A stretch of DNA of 64,000 bases from Chryseobacterium sp. MA9 (lineage in GTDB: Bacteria; Bacteroidota; Bacteroidia; Flavobacteriales; Weeksellaceae): positions 2,666,001 through 2,730,000 of the forward strand of contig NZ_CP075170.1 in the NCBI RefSeq assembly GCF_024399315.1, in the 5' to 3' direction. Positions 44,709 through 54,128 of this stretch are shown here, in pieces (within the stretch, counting starts at the first letter, position 1; every line of letters begins with the position of its first letter). The notes under the pieces are model-generated. The model saw only the letters and a program-made list of their open reading frames with translations, was not told where the DNA came from and did not search any database. The translations under genes were made by a program, and so were the position numbers.

Positions 44709-45365
44709 ATGAAATTCAGACTTTTTTTATTCTCCCTGTTATTATTTTCTGTGAAGATTCTTGCCTGCAAATGCAATGGTGAGCCCACTCTGAAGTCTTC
44801 CTTTGAAAACGCAGATTTTGTTTTTATCGGTGAAGTATATGATGTCACAGAAGTTCCTGCGGGATTCAAAACTGCCCAAAATATTCTAAGCAAAGTAAAA
44901 ATCAATAAGATCTACAAGTCAGATTACTACAATGAATTTTATACACAGAGTGCTACTCTTTTCGGGTCTCCGCTGCATTCTTGTGATGTTCTTTTCACAG
45001 AAAAAGGGAAATATTTAATTTTCGCTTATGATGAAAAAGATACCGGACTCCTCTACTCCAGTCAATGTTTTCTACAAAAAAGGGTGGATCAGCTTTCTTC
45101 GGAAGAATTAAAGGAGCTGAAATCTTTAAGTACTGAATATAAAAAATTAGCTGAAAGCTCCAATGCATCCAATCATGCTGAACTTACGGATTTGGTTGTG
45201 GATGATTTTAATCAATCCGATCGAAAAATCAATGAACAAAAAAAAGAAATAGTTACGCTTATTCAACAAAATAGCAGGTACAAAATAATCATTTATATTT
45301 CAACATTTGTGATCGTCATGTTTCTGATTGCTTTAATTATTTTACGCAAGAAACATCAACGGTGA
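44709..45365 (+). CDS. TIMP/netrin-like secreted protein with C-terminal membrane segment
   Basis: A 218-aa protein with a signal peptide ending at ILA followed at once by CKC. This N-terminal C-x-C after cleavage, followed by the strand pair DFVFIGEVYDV and further spaced cysteines (CDV, CFLQ), is the layout of tissue-inhibitor-of-metalloprotease / netrin-like domains in bacteria. A coiled helix (about 145-185) leads to a C-terminal membrane segment (about 193-212) and RKKHQR. Metalloprotease inhibition is a family inference only. Confidence 0.65.
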   Translation: MKFRLFLFSLLLFSVKILACKCNGEPTLKSSFENADFVFIGEVYDVTEVPAGFKTAQNILSKVKINKIYKSDYYNEFYTQSATLFGSPLHSCDVLFTEKGKYLIFAYDEKDTGLLYSSQCFLQKRVDQLSSEELKELKSLSTEYKKLAESSNASNHAELTDLVVDDFNQSDRKINEQKKEIVTLIQQNSRYKIIIYISTFVIVMFLIALIILRKKHQR

Positions 45366-45404
45366 AATACCATAAAACCGCCTTAATGAATAAGCAGAAA
45401 GCAA

Positions 45405-45412
45405 TATATTTG
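45405..45412 (+). promoter_or_regulatory. Candidate -7 box for the glycosidase gene
   Basis: TATATTTG, 16 nt before the ATG at 45429. Confidence 0.35.
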
Positions 45413-45428
45413 TTTTGAAAACTACATT

Positions 45429-46190
45429 ATGACCAAAACTCTCGAAATAAAAAACAAGAGATGTAATATAAAATCAATCCGTTACTTTCTCCTTTCACTG
45501 CTGCTCTTCTCTAGCTTTTGTTGTAAAGAAAAAGTAAAGGATGATACTCGTTTTATTATTTATCAGGTGAATCCTGAGAAACACAATATACAATTGTATT
45601 GGAAAAATAATAAAGGGGAACTCCTGAAAAGTATTGATCATCTTAATCTTGATGTTCGGTCTAGAAAAGAAAAATTAGTATTCGCTATGAACGGAGGAAT
45701 GTTTGAGACCGGCAACGCTCCGAAAGGTCTGTATATTGAAAATTTTAACACCCTAAAACCTATAGACACACTGAAGGGCGTCGGAAACTTTTATCTTCAA
45801 CCTAACGGAATATTTTATTTAACCCAAAACAAACGGGCAGGAATTGTTGAAACTAAAAAATACAGGCAAAGTAAAAACATCAGATATTCTACCCAATCCG
45901 GGCCAATGCTGATAACAAATGGAAACATCAACCCGATCTTTCAGGAAAATTCTAAAAATCTGAACATCAGAAACGGCGTAGGAATTCTGGAAAACGGAGA
46001 ACTCATTTTTGCGATGTCTAAGAAAGAAGTCAGTTTTTATACCCTAGCACAGTTTTTCAAAAATTTAGGCTGTAAAGATGCTCTTTATCTTGATGGGTAT
46101 GTTTCAAGAACCTATCTCCCGGCAAAAAACTGGATTCAGAAAGACGGAAATTTTGGAGTGATGATAGGAGTTACAGAGTCTGAAAAATAA
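45429..46190 (+). CDS. Phosphodiester glycosidase family lipoprotein
   Basis: A 253-aa protein of the NAGPA / phosphodiester glycosidase (DUF2233) family, which cleaves sugar phosphodiesters. Visible marks are AMNGGMFE (about residues 84-91), PNGIFYL, STQSGPMLI, RNGVGILENGELIFAMSK and the end GCKDALYLDGYVSRTY. The N-terminus has a basic stretch then a hydrophobic run ending SSFCC, so it is probably a lipoprotein on the envelope. It ends 85 nt before the RibD-C gene. Confidence 0.85.
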   Translation: MTKTLEIKNKRCNIKSIRYFLLSLLLFSSFCCKEKVKDDTRFIIYQVNPEKHNIQLYWKNNKGELLKSIDHLNLDVRSRKEKLVFAMNGGMFETGNAPKGLYIENFNTLKPIDTLKGVGNFYLQPNGIFYLTQNKRAGIVETKKYRQSKNIRYSTQSGPMLITNGNINPIFQENSKNLNIRNGVGILENGELIFAMSKKEVSFYTLAQFFKNLGCKDALYLDGYVSRTYLPAKNWIQKDGNFGVMIGVTESEK

Positions 46191-46275
46191 AATAAAGTGA
46201 TTTCATTCCGCCATAAAAAAGGTAAAATATCCCTATCTTTCATGGTATTTCAAAATATTCAATACGTATTATAAA

Positions 46276-46815
46276 ATGAAAAAAGTAATATTAGACCTTG
46301 CCACTACATTAGACGGATTTATTGAAGGTCCCAATGGAGAAACAGATTGGTGTATCATGGATGATGATATGGATTTTGATGGGTTTCTGACAGGGATAGA
46401 CACCATTTTTTACGGAAGAGTAAGCTATGATGCATGGGGAAATTATCAGCCGGAAGAAAATGCAGGTCCGGAAGAACAAAAACTCTGGGAAGCCATTCAT
46501 TCAAAAAATAAATTTGTGTTTTCCAGTCAAAACAGAGAAGATGAAAATGCCGTTTTCATCAGTTCTGATATTTTAGAAAAAGTTTCTGAAATAAAAAAAC
46601 AGGGTGGAAAAGACATCTGGCTGTATGGAGGAGCAAGTCTTATTAAAACATTTATCCAGCATAATCTGATTGATACCTACAGGATATCTGTTCATCCGAT
46701 TGCCTTAGGAAAAGGAAAACCACTTTTTGAAGATTTAAAGGAAAAATTAAATTTAAAACTGGTAGCTACTAATGTTTTTAAATCCGGTGTGGTACAAATT
46801 ATTTACGAAGCTTAA
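46276..46815 (+). CDS. Dihydrofolate reductase family protein (RibD C-terminal type)
   Basis: A 179-aa NADPH-binding reductase-like protein with the RibD-C / DHFR-like fold: VILDLATTLDGFIEGPNGETDW at the start, FYGRVSYDAW, and KDIWLYGGASLIKTFIQHNLIDTYRISVHPIALGKGKPLF (about residues 114-154). Proteins of this stand-alone type are widespread and their substrate is mostly unknown. It is followed 18 nt on by a VOC protein gene. Confidence 0.92.
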   Translation: MKKVILDLATTLDGFIEGPNGETDWCIMDDDMDFDGFLTGIDTIFYGRVSYDAWGNYQPEENAGPEEQKLWEAIHSKNKFVFSSQNREDENAVFISSDILEKVSEIKKQGGKDIWLYGGASLIKTFIQHNLIDTYRISVHPIALGKGKPLFEDLKEKLNLKLVATNVFKSGVVQIIYEA

Positions 46816-46833
46816 ACTTAAAACAGTCAGGAC

Positions 46834-47208
46834 ATGAATGCCCAGCTTGAAACTATTATTCTGTATGTAAAAAACGTGCAGTTGCTCAGGAACTTTTATG
46901 TGGATTATTTTAATCTGAAAGTGATTGAGGAAGATCCAATCTGGGTTTTGCTTGATGCCGGAGGTGCCCATATCGGATTACATAAAATAGGAGACCAGTA
47001 TCTTGAAAAAATAGAAGCCGGACATCTTTTCGACAATAATACCAAACTCGTTTTTGAAATTGATATTGATATAGAATCTGCAAGAAATGAACTGGTCTCA
47101 AAAAACATTCAGATGAAAGAGATCAAAACTTTTGAGGACTACCCTTTCTGGCTCTGTGACGGAACTGATCCGGAAGGAAATGTTTTTCAATTAAAAAGCA
47201 AAAAATAA
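46834..47208 (+). CDS. VOC family (glyoxalase-like) protein
   Basis: A 124-aa protein with one pair of beta-alpha-beta-beta-beta modules of the vicinal oxygen chelate fold: TIILYVKNVQLLRNFYVDYFNLKVIEEDP, then AHIGLHKI, and the closing WLCDGTDPEGNVFQLKS, with E and H candidates for metal binding. Substrate is unknown. It lies between the RibD-C gene and a small membrane-protein pair. Confidence 0.9.
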   Translation: MNAQLETIILYVKNVQLLRNFYVDYFNLKVIEEDPIWVLLDAGGAHIGLHKIGDQYLEKIEAGHLFDNNTKLVFEIDIDIESARNELVSKNIQMKEIKTFEDYPFWLCDGTDPEGNVFQLKSKK

Positions 47209-47227
47209 AACTAACTAATCTACAGCC

Positions 47228-47752
47228 ATGAAAAAAATAATTGCCGTCACCTGTCTTGTCTTAATTCTAACCCTTTATAACTATCCTATTTTTGACGACA
47301 AAAAAATTACATTTGCTGTTATTTTTCTGTGCTTTGCTGTTATTGTATTTTCGATAGCAAAACTTTATTCTCCCGTTGAAAAAGAAGATTATGATTCGAT
47401 TGAAAAAGAAATGGACAAACTGCATGATGATGACGGGATCTTTCAATACACAGACGAAGGGTTTTATTTTAAACAAAAAAACTCAACAGAATTGATACTG
47501 TGGGATGAAATTATTTCAATATATTCTTTCCGCATTCCATCACCATTCAGTAAAAGAAAACAATCCGGGCTGGAAATTATTACCGATAGGAAAAGCTATG
47601 AATTTGATTATACTGTAACACCCGGAATCGTAAAGCTGGCCGATCAGCTTTACAACCAACTTCCAGACTGGAAAGAAGATTATTCACCTATGGACATAAA
47701 CAATTTCGGACTTGAGAAAACAAAATTGTATGAAAGAAAACATTCACAGTAA
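47228..47752 (+). CDS. Hypothetical membrane protein
   Basis: A 174-aa protein with two N-terminal membrane segments (about 4-20 and 28-46), then a soluble beta domain with a PH-like strand pattern (TELILWDEIISIYSFRI, GLEIITDRKSYEFDY). Not recognised further. Its end overlaps the start of the next membrane protein, which has the same architecture, so they are likely a pair. Confidence 0.65.
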   Translation: MKKIIAVTCLVLILTLYNYPIFDDKKITFAVIFLCFAVIVFSIAKLYSPVEKEDYDSIEKEMDKLHDDDGIFQYTDEGFYFKQKNSTELILWDEIISIYSFRIPSPFSKRKQSGLEIITDRKSYEFDYTVTPGIVKLADQLYNQLPDWKEDYSPMDINNFGLEKTKLYERKHSQ

Positions 47753-48290
47753 TCTATCAGATATGCCGGCTATCATTGAAATAAAAAACAAACCCAATTG
47801 GGCGGTAACTTTTATATTGGGGCTGGGTTTATTTATACTCTCTTTTATTATTCTGATTATTATTCCCCTTATGAGCATGCAGGCGGAAGGGTTTTATATT
47901 GTTTTAAACTATATTTCAACCGTCATTCCGTTTGCTGCTTTTTTTATCCTATTTCTGTATATCTGGCTGTGGAATACCTTTGGAAAAACAATTCTCACTA
48001 TTGAACCCGAACAAATAACAGTCCGATATAAAAACAAGTTGTTTACAAGTCCCAGAATCTATCTGAAAAAGGAAATTGATCACGTTCAGATAAAAGACTT
48101 TCAGGTAGAAAAGTATAAATTTGGTGTCCGCTATCATTTTTCAATAAGTGAGTCTACGTATTCTATTGTTTTTATACAAAATGGCAACGAAACCAGAATT
48201 GTAAACTGGATCACTATAACTAAAGCTTACGACATAGCTGATGAAATAAAAAAATGTGGGATTAAAATACAAGATATGCTTTATGTGTAA
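47730..48290 (+). CDS. Hypothetical membrane protein with PH-like domain
   Basis: A 186-aa protein from the ATG at 47730, overlapping the preceding gene by 23 bases. Two membrane segments (about 27-49 and 60-82) precede a beta domain (TILTIEPEQITVRYKNKLF, then YSIVFIQNGNETRIVNW), which looks like the small bacterial PH-like domains. The order of segments is the same as in the previous gene. Function unknown. Confidence 0.65.
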   Translation: MKENIHSNLSDMPAIIEIKNKPNWAVTFILGLGLFILSFIILIIIPLMSMQAEGFYIVLNYISTVIPFAAFFILFLYIWLWNTFGKTILTIEPEQITVRYKNKLFTSPRIYLKKEIDHVQIKDFQVEKYKFGVRYHFSISESTYSIVFIQNGNETRIVNWITITKAYDIADEIKKCGIKIQDMLYV

Positions 48291-48386
48291 ATTGACCATT
48301 AATAAAAACACAATAAAGAACAAAACATTTTTGAAATTCCATGTAATATTATAACACCTAAAAGTGTCTTATTAAAAAAAAATTAA

Positions 48387-49997
48387 ATGAAATCTATTGT
48401 AACGTGCTTTATTTTATTACTTGCAGCCGGACCTCTTTTTTCTCAAAAATCCAAACAGCTGGAACAGGTATTCTCAACGTATGAAAAGGCCGGTTTGTTT
48501 AGTGGTTCAGTTCTAATTGCAGAAAAAGGAAAGATTATTTTTGAAAAAAGCTACGGCTATAGAAATGCTTCTAAAAAAGAGAAAAATACCAATAACAGCC
48601 TTTATCGGGTTTTCTCTACCACAAAAATGTTCACTGCCACCGTTATTTTTCAGCTGGAAGAAGAGGGAAAATTATCTTTGAATGACAAGCTTTCGAAATA
48701 CTATCCGGATTTTCCAAAAGGCGACAGCATTACTCTTGCCCATTTGCTTTCCCATACATCAGGAATTCCCAATGATACAAATTCTGAGTATACTGTAGAT
48801 GAAGAAACATTTTTAAAATATATTTCTGCAAAACCTTTGAATTTTTCCCCCGGTAAAGATTGGGATTACTCCAATTCCGGGTATTATATTCTCAGCTATA
48901 TCATTAAGAAAGTTACTGGCATGAACTACGATAAAGCGATTGAAGATTATATCCTGAAACCTTTGAAAATGAATCATAGTGGATTCAACTTCAATAATGT
49001 TACTGATGAAAATAAAGCATTGGGTTATGAATTTTTATCTGATAACATGTCAAACGAGGCATTACGTTTCAAAACCGATCACCCTTTTGGTGCAGGAGCT
49101 ATGTATTCTACAGTGGAAGACCTTTTTAAGTTCAATGAAGCGCTAAAGAATTATACTATCCTGAAAAAAGAAACGATAGATAAAGCTTTTACTCCTTACC
49201 TTAAGGATCATTATGGATTAGGGTTTCAGATTTCAACTGTTTTTGACAAAAAACGGGTAGGTCATAATGGCGGTGGGCCAGGTTACAGAAGCAGATATTA
49301 CAGAGTCCTGGAAGATGATATTTGTCTGGTTTTAATTTCAAATTCAGAATTATCACACACAGATTTTATTACTCCGCTGGTAGAAAAAATACTGTACAAT
49401 AAACCTTATAGCATTCCAGCTATTGCAAAAGTGAGTGCGGAGGATTTAAAAAAACTGGAAGGCGTTTATTCTACTGAAAATTCAAACTTCTACATAAATA
49501 GTACAGATGGGCAACTGATCTTCAAAGAAGGCAGTTACCCCAGAAACTCTTTATTACCGTTAAGTAAAACATCATTTCAGCTTGATGAAAAATTTTCCTG
49601 CACATTTAAACCTGATCAAAATGGAAAAATAGATACTGTTGTCATCCAATTTTGGGATGGAACGGTGAAAACTGCGAAAAGAAATACCAATAATCTTACC
49701 TGGGGAATCATTGGAAATGCAACTCCTAACGGCTGGGAGGGAAAAGATATTCCACTACAGACAAATTCTAAAACTCCGAATATTTATTTCCTTAAAAACT
49801 ATAAACTGAATAAAGGGAATCTTAAATTCAGGTTTAATAATGACTGGGGATACAACCTCGGACTGAATAATGATAATAAAAGTATTGCCTTTGATGCCTA
49901 CGATTTCCCTATCAATGAAGACGGAATTTATGATATTGTTCTCGATATGACAAATACTGTAAAACCACAATACAGCATCAAAAAATCAAATCCATAA
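48387..49997 (+). CDS. Secreted serine hydrolase (beta-lactamase class C / penicillin-binding protein family)
   Basis: A 536-aa protein with a signal peptide (1-20). The hydrolase domain has the catalytic SxxK (Ser77-Thr-Thr-Lys80), the YxN motif (Tyr161-Ser-Asn163) and HNGG near residue 295 in place of KTG. It belongs to the broad class C beta-lactamase / D-aminopeptidase / esterase group. The remaining C-terminal about 200 residues are beta-rich domains. A terminator follows. Substrate is not predictable; beta-lactam resistance should not be assumed. Confidence 0.9.
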   Translation: MKSIVTCFILLLAAGPLFSQKSKQLEQVFSTYEKAGLFSGSVLIAEKGKIIFEKSYGYRNASKKEKNTNNSLYRVFSTTKMFTATVIFQLEEEGKLSLNDKLSKYYPDFPKGDSITLAHLLSHTSGIPNDTNSEYTVDEETFLKYISAKPLNFSPGKDWDYSNSGYYILSYIIKKVTGMNYDKAIEDYILKPLKMNHSGFNFNNVTDENKALGYEFLSDNMSNEALRFKTDHPFGAGAMYSTVEDLFKFNEALKNYTILKKETIDKAFTPYLKDHYGLGFQISTVFDKKRVGHNGGGPGYRSRYYRVLEDDICLVLISNSELSHTDFITPLVEKILYNKPYSIPAIAKVSAEDLKKLEGVYSTENSNFYINSTDGQLIFKEGSYPRNSLLPLSKTSFQLDEKFSCTFKPDQNGKIDTVVIQFWDGTVKTAKRNTNNLTWGIIGNATPNGWEGKDIPLQTNSKTPNIYFLKNYKLNKGNLKFRFNNDWGYNLGLNNDNKSIAFDAYDFPINEDGIYDIVLDMTNTVKPQYSIKKSNP

Positions 49998-50032
49998 AAT
50001 CGATATTTACAAATTAAAAAATACACATTTTC

Positions 50033-50066
50033 AAACCGTTCTGTTTTTCAGAACGGTTTTTATTTT
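50033..50066 (+). terminator. Terminator after the serine hydrolase gene
   Basis: An 11-bp perfect stem (50033-50043 with 50049-50059), five-T loop, T-run. Same stem sequence as 38961 and 39920. Confidence 0.85.
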
Positions 50067-50129
50067 CAATATCCATTCATTTTTTTATTATTTTTATCTG
50101 ACACAAAATCAAACCACAAAATATAATCT

Positions 50130-50513
50130 ATGCCTCATTTTATTATAGATTGTTCACAGGATATTCTTCAGCAAAGAACACCTGATGAATTAATGGATGT
50201 CGTCTACAAAGCGGCTGACGCTACAGGTCTATTTGCTCCCAATGATATTAAAGTCAGACTTCAGCCCTATCAGTATTACAGATTAGGTACAGGTAAGAAA
50301 AATTTCCTGCATGTGTTCGGATATATTATGCAGGGACGCAATACGGAACAAAAAGCCCATCTTTCAAAAGAGATTAGTATGAGGCTTTCAGAATTATTAC
50401 CTGAAATTTCTTTTCTTTCTGTAAACATCAGCGATTTTGAAGCAGCAACATACAGTAACAAAGCTCTCATTAATCCTGAAAATACAGATAACAACCGGCA
50501 TTTCGGATTATAA
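50130..50513 (+). CDS. 5-carboxymethyl-2-hydroxymuconate isomerase (CHMI) family protein
   Basis: A 127-aa protein of the tautomerase superfamily, CHMI branch. It begins PHFIIDCSQDIL so that Pro2 (mature Pro1) can act as catalytic base. It keeps VRLQPYQYYRLG and FLHVFGYIMQGR with the Arg residues of the family. In other bacteria the enzyme works in homoprotocatechuate breakdown, but no other gene of that path is nearby. Confidence 0.85.
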   Translation: MPHFIIDCSQDILQQRTPDELMDVVYKAADATGLFAPNDIKVRLQPYQYYRLGTGKKNFLHVFGYIMQGRNTEQKAHLSKEISMRLSELLPEISFLSVNISDFEAATYSNKALINPENTDNNRHFGL

Positions 50514-50546
50514 TACCTTATTTTAAACCAACTAAATACTAATATT

Positions 50547-51050
50547 ATGAGCTTAAAAGCATTAGTTAACAAAAGCGTACAGTACAACAACTGGGTAGTC
50601 AATAAATACATCGACTGGTTATCCACAAAGTCTGACGAGCAGCTTAATCAGGAAACAATTTCAAGTTTTCCAACAATCTTAAAAACCTTACATCATATCT
50701 GGCAGACCCAGGAATACTGGTGGAGCCATATTTCTGAAAAAAATGATTTTGATTTTACTAAAACTACAGAAACAACTGACAAAGAAGATATTTTCAATGC
50801 CATTAAAAACAATTCACAAAAGCTGGTAGATTATGTGGAAAGTCTCTCTGAAGATGATCTTTCAAAGAATGTAAAGATAGAATCTCAATGGTTTCAGTGT
50901 GATTTTTCAAAATATGAATACATTCAGCATGCCATTCTTCACGGAACTTATCACAGAGGGCAAATTGTAACCATGGGACGAAATATCGGAATAACAGACG
51001 CTCCTATGACCGATTTTAACTTCTGGAATATTTATAAAGACAAGCAATAA
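50547..51050 (+). CDS. DinB family protein
   Basis: A 167-aa four-helix-bundle protein with the DinB pattern: NNWVVNKYIDWLS at the start, SFPTILKTLHHIWQTQEYW, and HAILHGTYHRGQIVTMGRNIG at the end. The histidines (in LHHIW and HGTYHRG) are the usual metal ligands. Members include thiol-transfer enzymes and proteins of unknown role. It follows the CHMI gene by 33 nt. Confidence 0.88.
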   Translation: MSLKALVNKSVQYNNWVVNKYIDWLSTKSDEQLNQETISSFPTILKTLHHIWQTQEYWWSHISEKNDFDFTKTTETTDKEDIFNAIKNNSQKLVDYVESLSEDDLSKNVKIESQWFQCDFSKYEYIQHAILHGTYHRGQIVTMGRNIGITDAPMTDFNFWNIYKDKQ

Positions 51051-51108
51051 AAGGTATATCTTTTCTATCACTTAAAAAGATAGTAATTTACAGTGTAACC
51101 CCATCATT

Positions 51109-51882
51109 ATGACCACTAAAACCATAGAACTCGATTTATTTCAGGAGAACATCAAACACCTTTCAACTAATGAGCTCGGGAATTTTATTGCCATAACCTC
51201 TAAGAACAAAATTGTAATCTCCGGCACAGAAACGCCATTAGAATTAGGAGTTGATATCTTAATGGCTAAAATCATTAATGAAGAAAAAATTTTAATTGTA
51301 CTTCATCGTCCAACCTCAATAGAAAATGCTTTAATTATTGACTATACAGGAAAGCCCTATGTAAAATTTAATATTGGTACTTCAATTAATGACATTAAGA
51401 TAAATGGCAAAAAAATAATAGTATCGTATTTTGATGAAGGTGTTTTAAGAGGCGATAAACCTGACTGTGATGCATTAGCAGTATTTAATCTTAATGGGGA
51501 ACATGTTTTTGGTTTTAACTCAAGTAATTTACAAGACCAACTTATCGATTGCTATTGTGTTGCCAATTTGGGAAATGGAAAAATAGTTTTTAATGGTTAT
51601 GGAAATTTTCTGTTGCAGGAGTTGGATGTAAACAACTTTAATCTTGTCAGCTATAGAATTCCACCTGTATGCATAGGTGCTCAATCTGTATCTACCAATG
51701 CTGGAAATATTATATTTCATTCAACCTATAAAGACAAAACAAGTTTTTTTATTTGGAATCTTCAATCAGACGAATTCTACCAAATGCATTCGGAATTTAA
51801 AAACCTTCACTCTACCGAGAATGGAATATTCTACCAAGTCAACAAAAAATCATTTACTATCATTAACCCATTAGAATTATAA
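51109..51882 (+). CDS. Hypothetical protein, beta-propeller-like
   Basis: A 257-aa protein with no signal peptide. It has repeated strand patterns (NELGNFIAITSKNKIVIS, INDIKINGKKIIVSYFDEG, CYCVANLGNGKIVFNGYG) suggesting a small propeller or WD40-like fold, with weak repeat sequence. It ends directly before the DnaA-box cluster. Not recognised. Confidence 0.6.
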   Translation: MTTKTIELDLFQENIKHLSTNELGNFIAITSKNKIVISGTETPLELGVDILMAKIINEEKILIVLHRPTSIENALIIDYTGKPYVKFNIGTSINDIKINGKKIIVSYFDEGVLRGDKPDCDALAVFNLNGEHVFGFNSSNLQDQLIDCYCVANLGNGKIVFNGYGNFLLQELDVNNFNLVSYRIPPVCIGAQSVSTNAGNIIFHSTYKDKTSFFIWNLQSDEFYQMHSEFKNLHSTENGIFYQVNKKSFTIINPLEL

Positions 51883-52250
51883 ATTTTGTGGATAAGTATG
51901 AGATACAATTTCAGAGCACCAACAAATATTCAATTAAACAATTGATTTTTAAATAATTAAATTAAAAACAATGAGTTATCCACATCTTTAAATATTTGTG
52001 GATAACTTTCTATTATCCAATTTCCTCTTGTGGATAAACTATGGATAAGTTTTTAACCCATAAAAAAGAACCATATAATATATTAAAATTCAATAATTTA
52101 AAATAATATTGAATTTTTGAAAAATTTCTAAAATAAAAAATCATGTGGATAAGTTCTGTGGATAACTTATCCACATTTTTTCAGCCTTATTATTCAGCAA
52201 TTATTCGCAGGCATTATTTAAAACTAATTCTTGAGGTTATCCACAAAAAT
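51883..52250. other. Candidate chromosomal replication origin (oriC): eight perfect DnaA boxes and an A+T-rich segment
   Basis: In a 485-nt gene-free gap there are eight exact TTATCCACA-type boxes: plus orientation at 51976, 52167 and 52237, reverse (TGTGGATAA) at 51887, 51997, 52029, 52144 and 52157. Boxes at 52157 and 52167 form a perfect palindrome around one base, and those at 51976 and 51997 are an inverted pair. Near-matches lie at 52013 and 52040. The 52050-52140 segment is very A+T-rich, with the inverted repeat 52085-52095 / 52107-52117, fitting an unwinding element. No dnaA is nearby, which is common in Bacteroidetes. Confidence 0.8.
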
Positions 52251-52367
52251 AAATTACTCCTATAGCCAGAATTGTTTTTTGTTTTATCAGAATTATTAGA
52301 TTTTTTGTAAGTTAGTTGATAGAGAATACAACCTCATTTTCAATAAAATTTTAATATAAAAAGTTTA

Positions 52368-53612
52368 ATGTACAACACTACAATCCAAAAAGAATGGTTC
52401 TCAGAAGGGGAACGCTATGCAAAAGAAATCAATGAAATGGTTGAATTTGGTGAAAAAAATGGCTGGGAAAACTGGAAAGGTGAAGAACCCGAAGATAAAA
52501 GAGCAGATATAGCCCGCGAAGTTTTTGAACTGCTTAAAACTGCTAACAAAAACGAAGACACAGAAAATTTCAGGGAACATTTCCCGCCTGCCCACACTCC
52601 TATCATCCCTTTAATGGAAAATAAGGCTCAGAATATTGAACATATGCACTTTATCTCTGATGAAAAAATTGTTTTCATGACAGGCACTTCATATGAAAAA
52701 AGACAGGCTTATATTCTTGATAAAGATGTTACCACAAAACTTGATGAAAACATCCGTGCCATTGGGAAATCCAAACGGGAAAACATTTTCGCCATTGCAG
52801 ATTCTCATAAAATATCTTTATATAAAGGTTGGAACGGAGACCTCATCAATGAATTTGAACTGGATGAAAACCCAGATTTTGGGATTACTGATATGTATCC
52901 TTTCAATGATGGAAGCAAAGTAGTGATTGTTTCCTCAGACGGAATTTTCCTGGTTTCAAATACTGAAAAAAAACTCATTCACCCCATTAATGAAGACAAT
53001 GAAGAAGACTGGAGCTCTCAGATTGACATGGAAAATGCAGCATTATCCAACGATAATTCTTATATCGTGGTGGGGGATCAGTGCTATGATCACAGAATAT
53101 TGGATCATGAGGGCAATACGGTAGGATCTATAGGACCTCAATCATCTTACCCGCATTTTTGTCTTTTTGCAAAAGATGACAGCCAGCTGATTACAAACTC
53201 CTGCCACTTTTATAACGGAATTACCATAGGAATCAATGCTGATCAATATATAGGAGCTGATATTGAAGCTTATACAGAAAGTGAACATTTTACTTTCATT
53301 GATGAGGAGATGAGAGTCTATGAAGGAGTTGCCATAAAAGATAATTATATCCTGGGAGATGCATACGGCTATATCAAGGCTTTTGACAAGAACGGAAACC
53401 AGCTGTGGAGACACTTCCTGGGTTCTACCATTACAGGAATAGCTCTTTCTGATAACGAAGAAACCCTGTGGGTAGCCGCACACTCAGGCATTCTACACAA
53501 ACTAAAGCTGGGAAAAGGACATAGAGATACCCACACCATCGGAAACGGAAAGCATTATGAAGAGTTCAGACTGCTGGTCTGGAAAGATGAACCTCAGATC
53601 TGGAAGTGGTAA
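52368..53612 (+). CDS. Beta-propeller protein (WD40/PQQ-like)
   Basis: A 414-aa cytoplasmic protein. The first about 80 residues are helical and acidic ([19 protein letters not shown]); then blades follow: [65 protein letters not shown], and late [39 protein letters not shown]. It is tryptophan-rich at the C-terminus ([13 protein letters not shown]). A partner is unknown. It is the first gene right of the origin candidate, on the plus strand, and ends 18 nt before the DUF2200 gene. Confidence 0.78.
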   Translation: MYNTTIQKEWFSEGERYAKEINEMVEFGEKNGWENWKGEEPEDKRADIAREVFELLKTANKNEDTENFREHFPPAHTPIIPLMENKAQNIEHMHFISDEKIVFMTGTSYEKRQAYILDKDVTTKLDENIRAIGKSKRENIFAIADSHKISLYKGWNGDLINEFELDENPDFGITDMYPFNDGSKVVIVSSDGIFLVSNTEKKLIHPINEDNEEDWSSQIDMENAALSNDNSYIVVGDQCYDHRILDHEGNTVGSIGPQSSYPHFCLFAKDDSQLITNSCHFYNGITIGINADQYIGADIEAYTESEHFTFIDEEMRVYEGVAIKDNYILGDAYGYIKAFDKNGNQLWRHFLGSTITGIALSDNEETLWVAAHSGILHKLKLGKGHRDTHTIGNGKHYEEFRLLVWKDEPQIWKW

Positions 53613-53629
53613 TTAATAACAATAAATTC

Positions 53630-53983
53630 ATGCAGAATACCAAAATTTTCACAACAGCTTTTGCCAGTGTTTATCCGCATTATATTCAAAAAGCAGAGAA
53701 AAAGGGGCGTACAAAATCGGAAGTTCATGAAATCATCTGCTGGCTGACAGGTTATGATGAAAAAGGTCTGCAGGAACAGATTGATAAAAGGAATGATTTT
53801 ATTACTTTTTTTAATCAGGCTCCTCAAGTGAATCCTAATGTCTCATTGATCAAAGGTGTCATTTGTGGATATCGCGTGGAGGAAATTGAAGATGAACTTA
53901 TGCGAAATATCCGCTATATGGATAAGCTGATTGATGAGCTGGCAAAGGGAAAGAAGATGGAGAAAATTTTGAGAATAGTCTAA
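53630..53983 (+). CDS. DUF2200 family protein
   Basis: A 117-aa protein starting at the ATG 53630 (a GTG at 53606 lies inside the preceding gene). It matches DUF2200: [41 protein letters not shown] (about residues 6-46), [21 protein letters not shown], and the end [17 protein letters not shown]. Function unknown. It is followed by the ribB riboswitch region. Confidence 0.88.
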   Translation: MQNTKIFTTAFASVYPHYIQKAEKKGRTKSEVHEIICWLTGYDEKGLQEQIDKRNDFITFFNQAPQVNPNVSLIKGVICGYRVEEIEDELMRNIRYMDKLIDELAKGKKMEKILRIV

Positions 53984-54128
53984 AAAATATATCTTTTACG
54001 GTCTTATAAATCTGAAAAATCTCTTCTCCATTTCAAAAAACTTCCCGAAATTAGCGGTCTGTGCGTTAAATACTATTCAATGAAATAAAAATTTAAATTA
54101 CAACATACAGCAAAACTTAGTATAAGTT

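Noticed and set aside
44617..44712. 31-codon ORF ending in an ATGA overlap with the TIMP-like gene
   Set aside because: Too short, no recognised features. The overlap can arise by chance in A+T-rich DNA.
48387..49997. Calling the serine hydrolase a beta-lactamase resistance gene
   Set aside because: The SxxK/YxN motifs are shared by peptidases and esterases. The KTG box is replaced by HNGG and extra domains follow, so resistance cannot be inferred.
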